Shown piece by piece: positions 6,057 to 7,207 of a DNA stretch of 7,207 nt. The notes under the pieces are model-generated. The model did not search any database and was not told the origin of the DNA. It was given only the letters and a program-made list of their open reading frames with translations. Source of the DNA: Candidatus Methanomethylophilaceae archaeon (lineage in GTDB: Archaea; Thermoplasmatota; Thermoplasmata; Methanomassiliicoccales; Methanomethylophilaceae). The position numbers and the translations under genes are program-made. Numbering within the stretch: position 1 is the first letter of the stretch; every line of letters starts with the position of its first letter. The stretch covers positions 1 through 7,207 of the forward strand of contig JAFPVN010000083.1 of the NCBI GenBank assembly GCA_017395275.1. Direction: 5' to 3'.

Positions 6057-7207
6057 TCACTCGGCGACCGCGGTCTTCTCCTGGACATCCTGGACCTGGG
6101 CGCTGCGCGCCTTCGACCTGATGACGAACAGCGACACCGCCATCACGACGATGGACAGCGGCAGCGAGATCACGAGGGCGTCGACGTACTGGATCAGGCC
6201 GTCGAACAGGACCTTGTCGCCGGTGAGCAGTTTGCAGACGGGCAGGAAGATCGAGGTCCCCGAGTTGATGAACAGGGCCCAGAACAGGTACGAGACCGTT
6301 CCCGCCGCAATGCTGATGATGGCGGCGGGCCTGCAGGGGTTCTTGGAGTAGATCGCGTGGACGTATGCCGGGAGCAGTGCCGCGGCGGTGAGCCCCATGA
6401 ATACCGACGTCGCCTTCGCGATGATGTCCGACGGCATGAGGTAGCAGTAGATGACGACGACCACCATCATCACCATCGTGACGATGCGGTTGATGTTGAC
6501 CGAGCTCTCGTCCTTGTCGCTGTGGTGCTTCCACATCTTCACGGAGGAGTACACGTCGTATCCTCCGGCAGCACCGATGGTGTGCATCAGACCGCTGATG
6601 GTGGAGATGGACGCGCAGATCAGCGAAACAAGGAACAGCGAGACGAACATGTCCCCGAAGGTGATGCTCCTGAAGACCTCCACGATGTATGTAGGGATGA
6701 TGAAATCGGTACCGTCGGTTACGTACTGGATGGCGGACATCTCGTGCTCGTTGTAGAAGTACACGTTGCAGAGGGTACCGCAGGTGTATGCGGATCCGAC
6801 GATGACGAGGATGAAGATGCTGCCGATGGCCATGGAGCGGTTGAGGGTCCTGTCGTCCTTGGCGGACATGAACCTGACCGCCAGCTGGGGCTGCGTGAGG
6901 CATCCGATACCCACTCCCAGGAGGAACGTGGTGACGACGGTCAGCCACTCGGCGGAACCGAAGTCTGCGAACTGGACCCATCCGTTGGCCCCGGGCAGGA
7001 CCTTGATCTGCTCCAGCTCCCCCGCGACGTAGAGGTCGTTGAGCTGCTGGAAGCCGTCCCATCCGATGGATGCCACGGTGACGATGAAGATGACCACCAT
7101 ACCGGCGAACATGATGACTGCCTGGAGGGCATCGTTGTACATGACTGCGATGACTCCTCCGACGACCACGTAGAGCGCGACCACGAGGGAGAGCAGGATG
7201 AGCATCA
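6057..7207 (-). CDS. Sodium:solute symporter (SSS/SSF family), 3' part (5' end outside window)
   Basis: An integral membrane transporter that couples solute uptake to sodium entry; the solute is not identifiable here. About 382 residues are visible after the ATG at 7205, which is probably internal: the visible part begins in the middle of the family fold with YVVVGGVIAVMYNDALQAVIM (12-32), normally around the fifth helix, so about 120-150 residues and four helices are missing. GVGIGCLTQPQLAVRFMSAKD (97-117) is a strong family signature. ICASISTISGLMHTIG (196-211) holds a Ser-Thr pair (201-202) at the position of the Na2-site hydroxyls in PutP and vSGLT. Further hydrophobic segments lie near 126-148, 185-207, 239-257, 263-285, 292-314 and 342-363. 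The short tail is charged and ends KTAVAE. It precedes the por operon on the same strand, but the 169-base AT-rich gap suggests separate transcription. Proline, other amino acids, pantothenate or monocarboxylates are all possible substrates. Confidence 0.88.
   Translation of the reverse strand, partial: MLILLSLVVALYVVVGGVIAVMYNDALQAVIMFAGMVVIFIVTVASIGWDGFQQLNDLYVAGELEQIKVLPGANGWVQFADFGSAEWLTVVTTFLLGVGIGCLTQPQLAVRFMSAKDDRTLNRSMAIGSIFILVIVGSAYTCGTLCNVYFYNEHEMSAIQYVTDGTDFIIPTYIVEVFRSITFGDMFVSLFLVSLICASISTISGLMHTIGAAGGYDVYSSVKMWKHHSDKDESSVNINRIVTMVMMVVVVIYCYLMPSDIIAKATSVFMGLTAAALLPAYVHAIYSKNPCRPAAIISIAAGTVSYLFWALFINSGTSIFLPVCKLLTGDKVLFDGLIQYVDALVISLPLSIVVMAVSLFVIRSKARSAQVQDVQEKTAVAE

Noticed and set aside
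5920..7062. A 380-codon minus-strand frame overlapping the symporter
   Set aside because: Most of it is the symporter read in another frame. The final part runs through the AT-rich spacer and ends there; no hydrophobic pattern or family motif appears.

Overview
The window looks like chromosomal DNA from a GC-rich archaeon. Its coding regions are GC-rich, AGG is used heavily for arginine, and the intergenic spacers are short; the one upstream of the por genes is AT-rich. It carries a four-gene pyruvate:ferredoxin oxidoreductase operon in the archaeal order gamma-delta-alpha-beta and a fused ADP-forming acyl-CoA synthetase. The overall look would fit a gut or sediment Thermoplasmatota methanogen of the Methanomassiliicoccales type. 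That placement is inference: no rRNA or methanogenesis marker is present.

Plus strand, left part: the C-terminal 403 codons of an ADP-forming acetate-CoA ligase (1-1212, start lies before the window), a compact GC-rich hairpin with a T-run (1218-1240), then a bacterial-type cardiolipin synthase (1267-2850) with an N-terminal membrane anchor and two HKD motifs. The gap 2851-2948 between converging genes holds two hairpins, the second a good terminator for the minus-strand operon.

Minus strand, right part, read right to left: the C-terminal 382 residues of a sodium:solute symporter (7207-6057, start beyond the window), an AT-rich 169-base gap with an imperfect direct repeat carrying palindromic cores, then porC, porD, porA and porB (5887-2949). 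The four por genes are tightly packed, with gaps of 1 and 2 bases and a 4-base overlap. The three downstream genes have Shine-Dalgarno sequences, while the first has none and may be leaderless.

Functionally, PorCDAB interconverts pyruvate and acetyl-CoA with ferredoxin, and the ADP-forming ligase can turn acetyl-CoA into acetate plus ATP, or the reverse. The two could act consecutively, although they sit on opposite strands and are separate transcription units. Cardiolipin synthase acts on membrane lipids and the symporter imports an unidentified solute; neither is obviously linked to the pyruvate pathway. I see ordinary core metabolism here. The least explained elements are the repeat upstream of the por operon and the bacterial-looking cardiolipin synthase. 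There is no sign of a CRISPR array, mobile element, RNA gene or novel multigene system.
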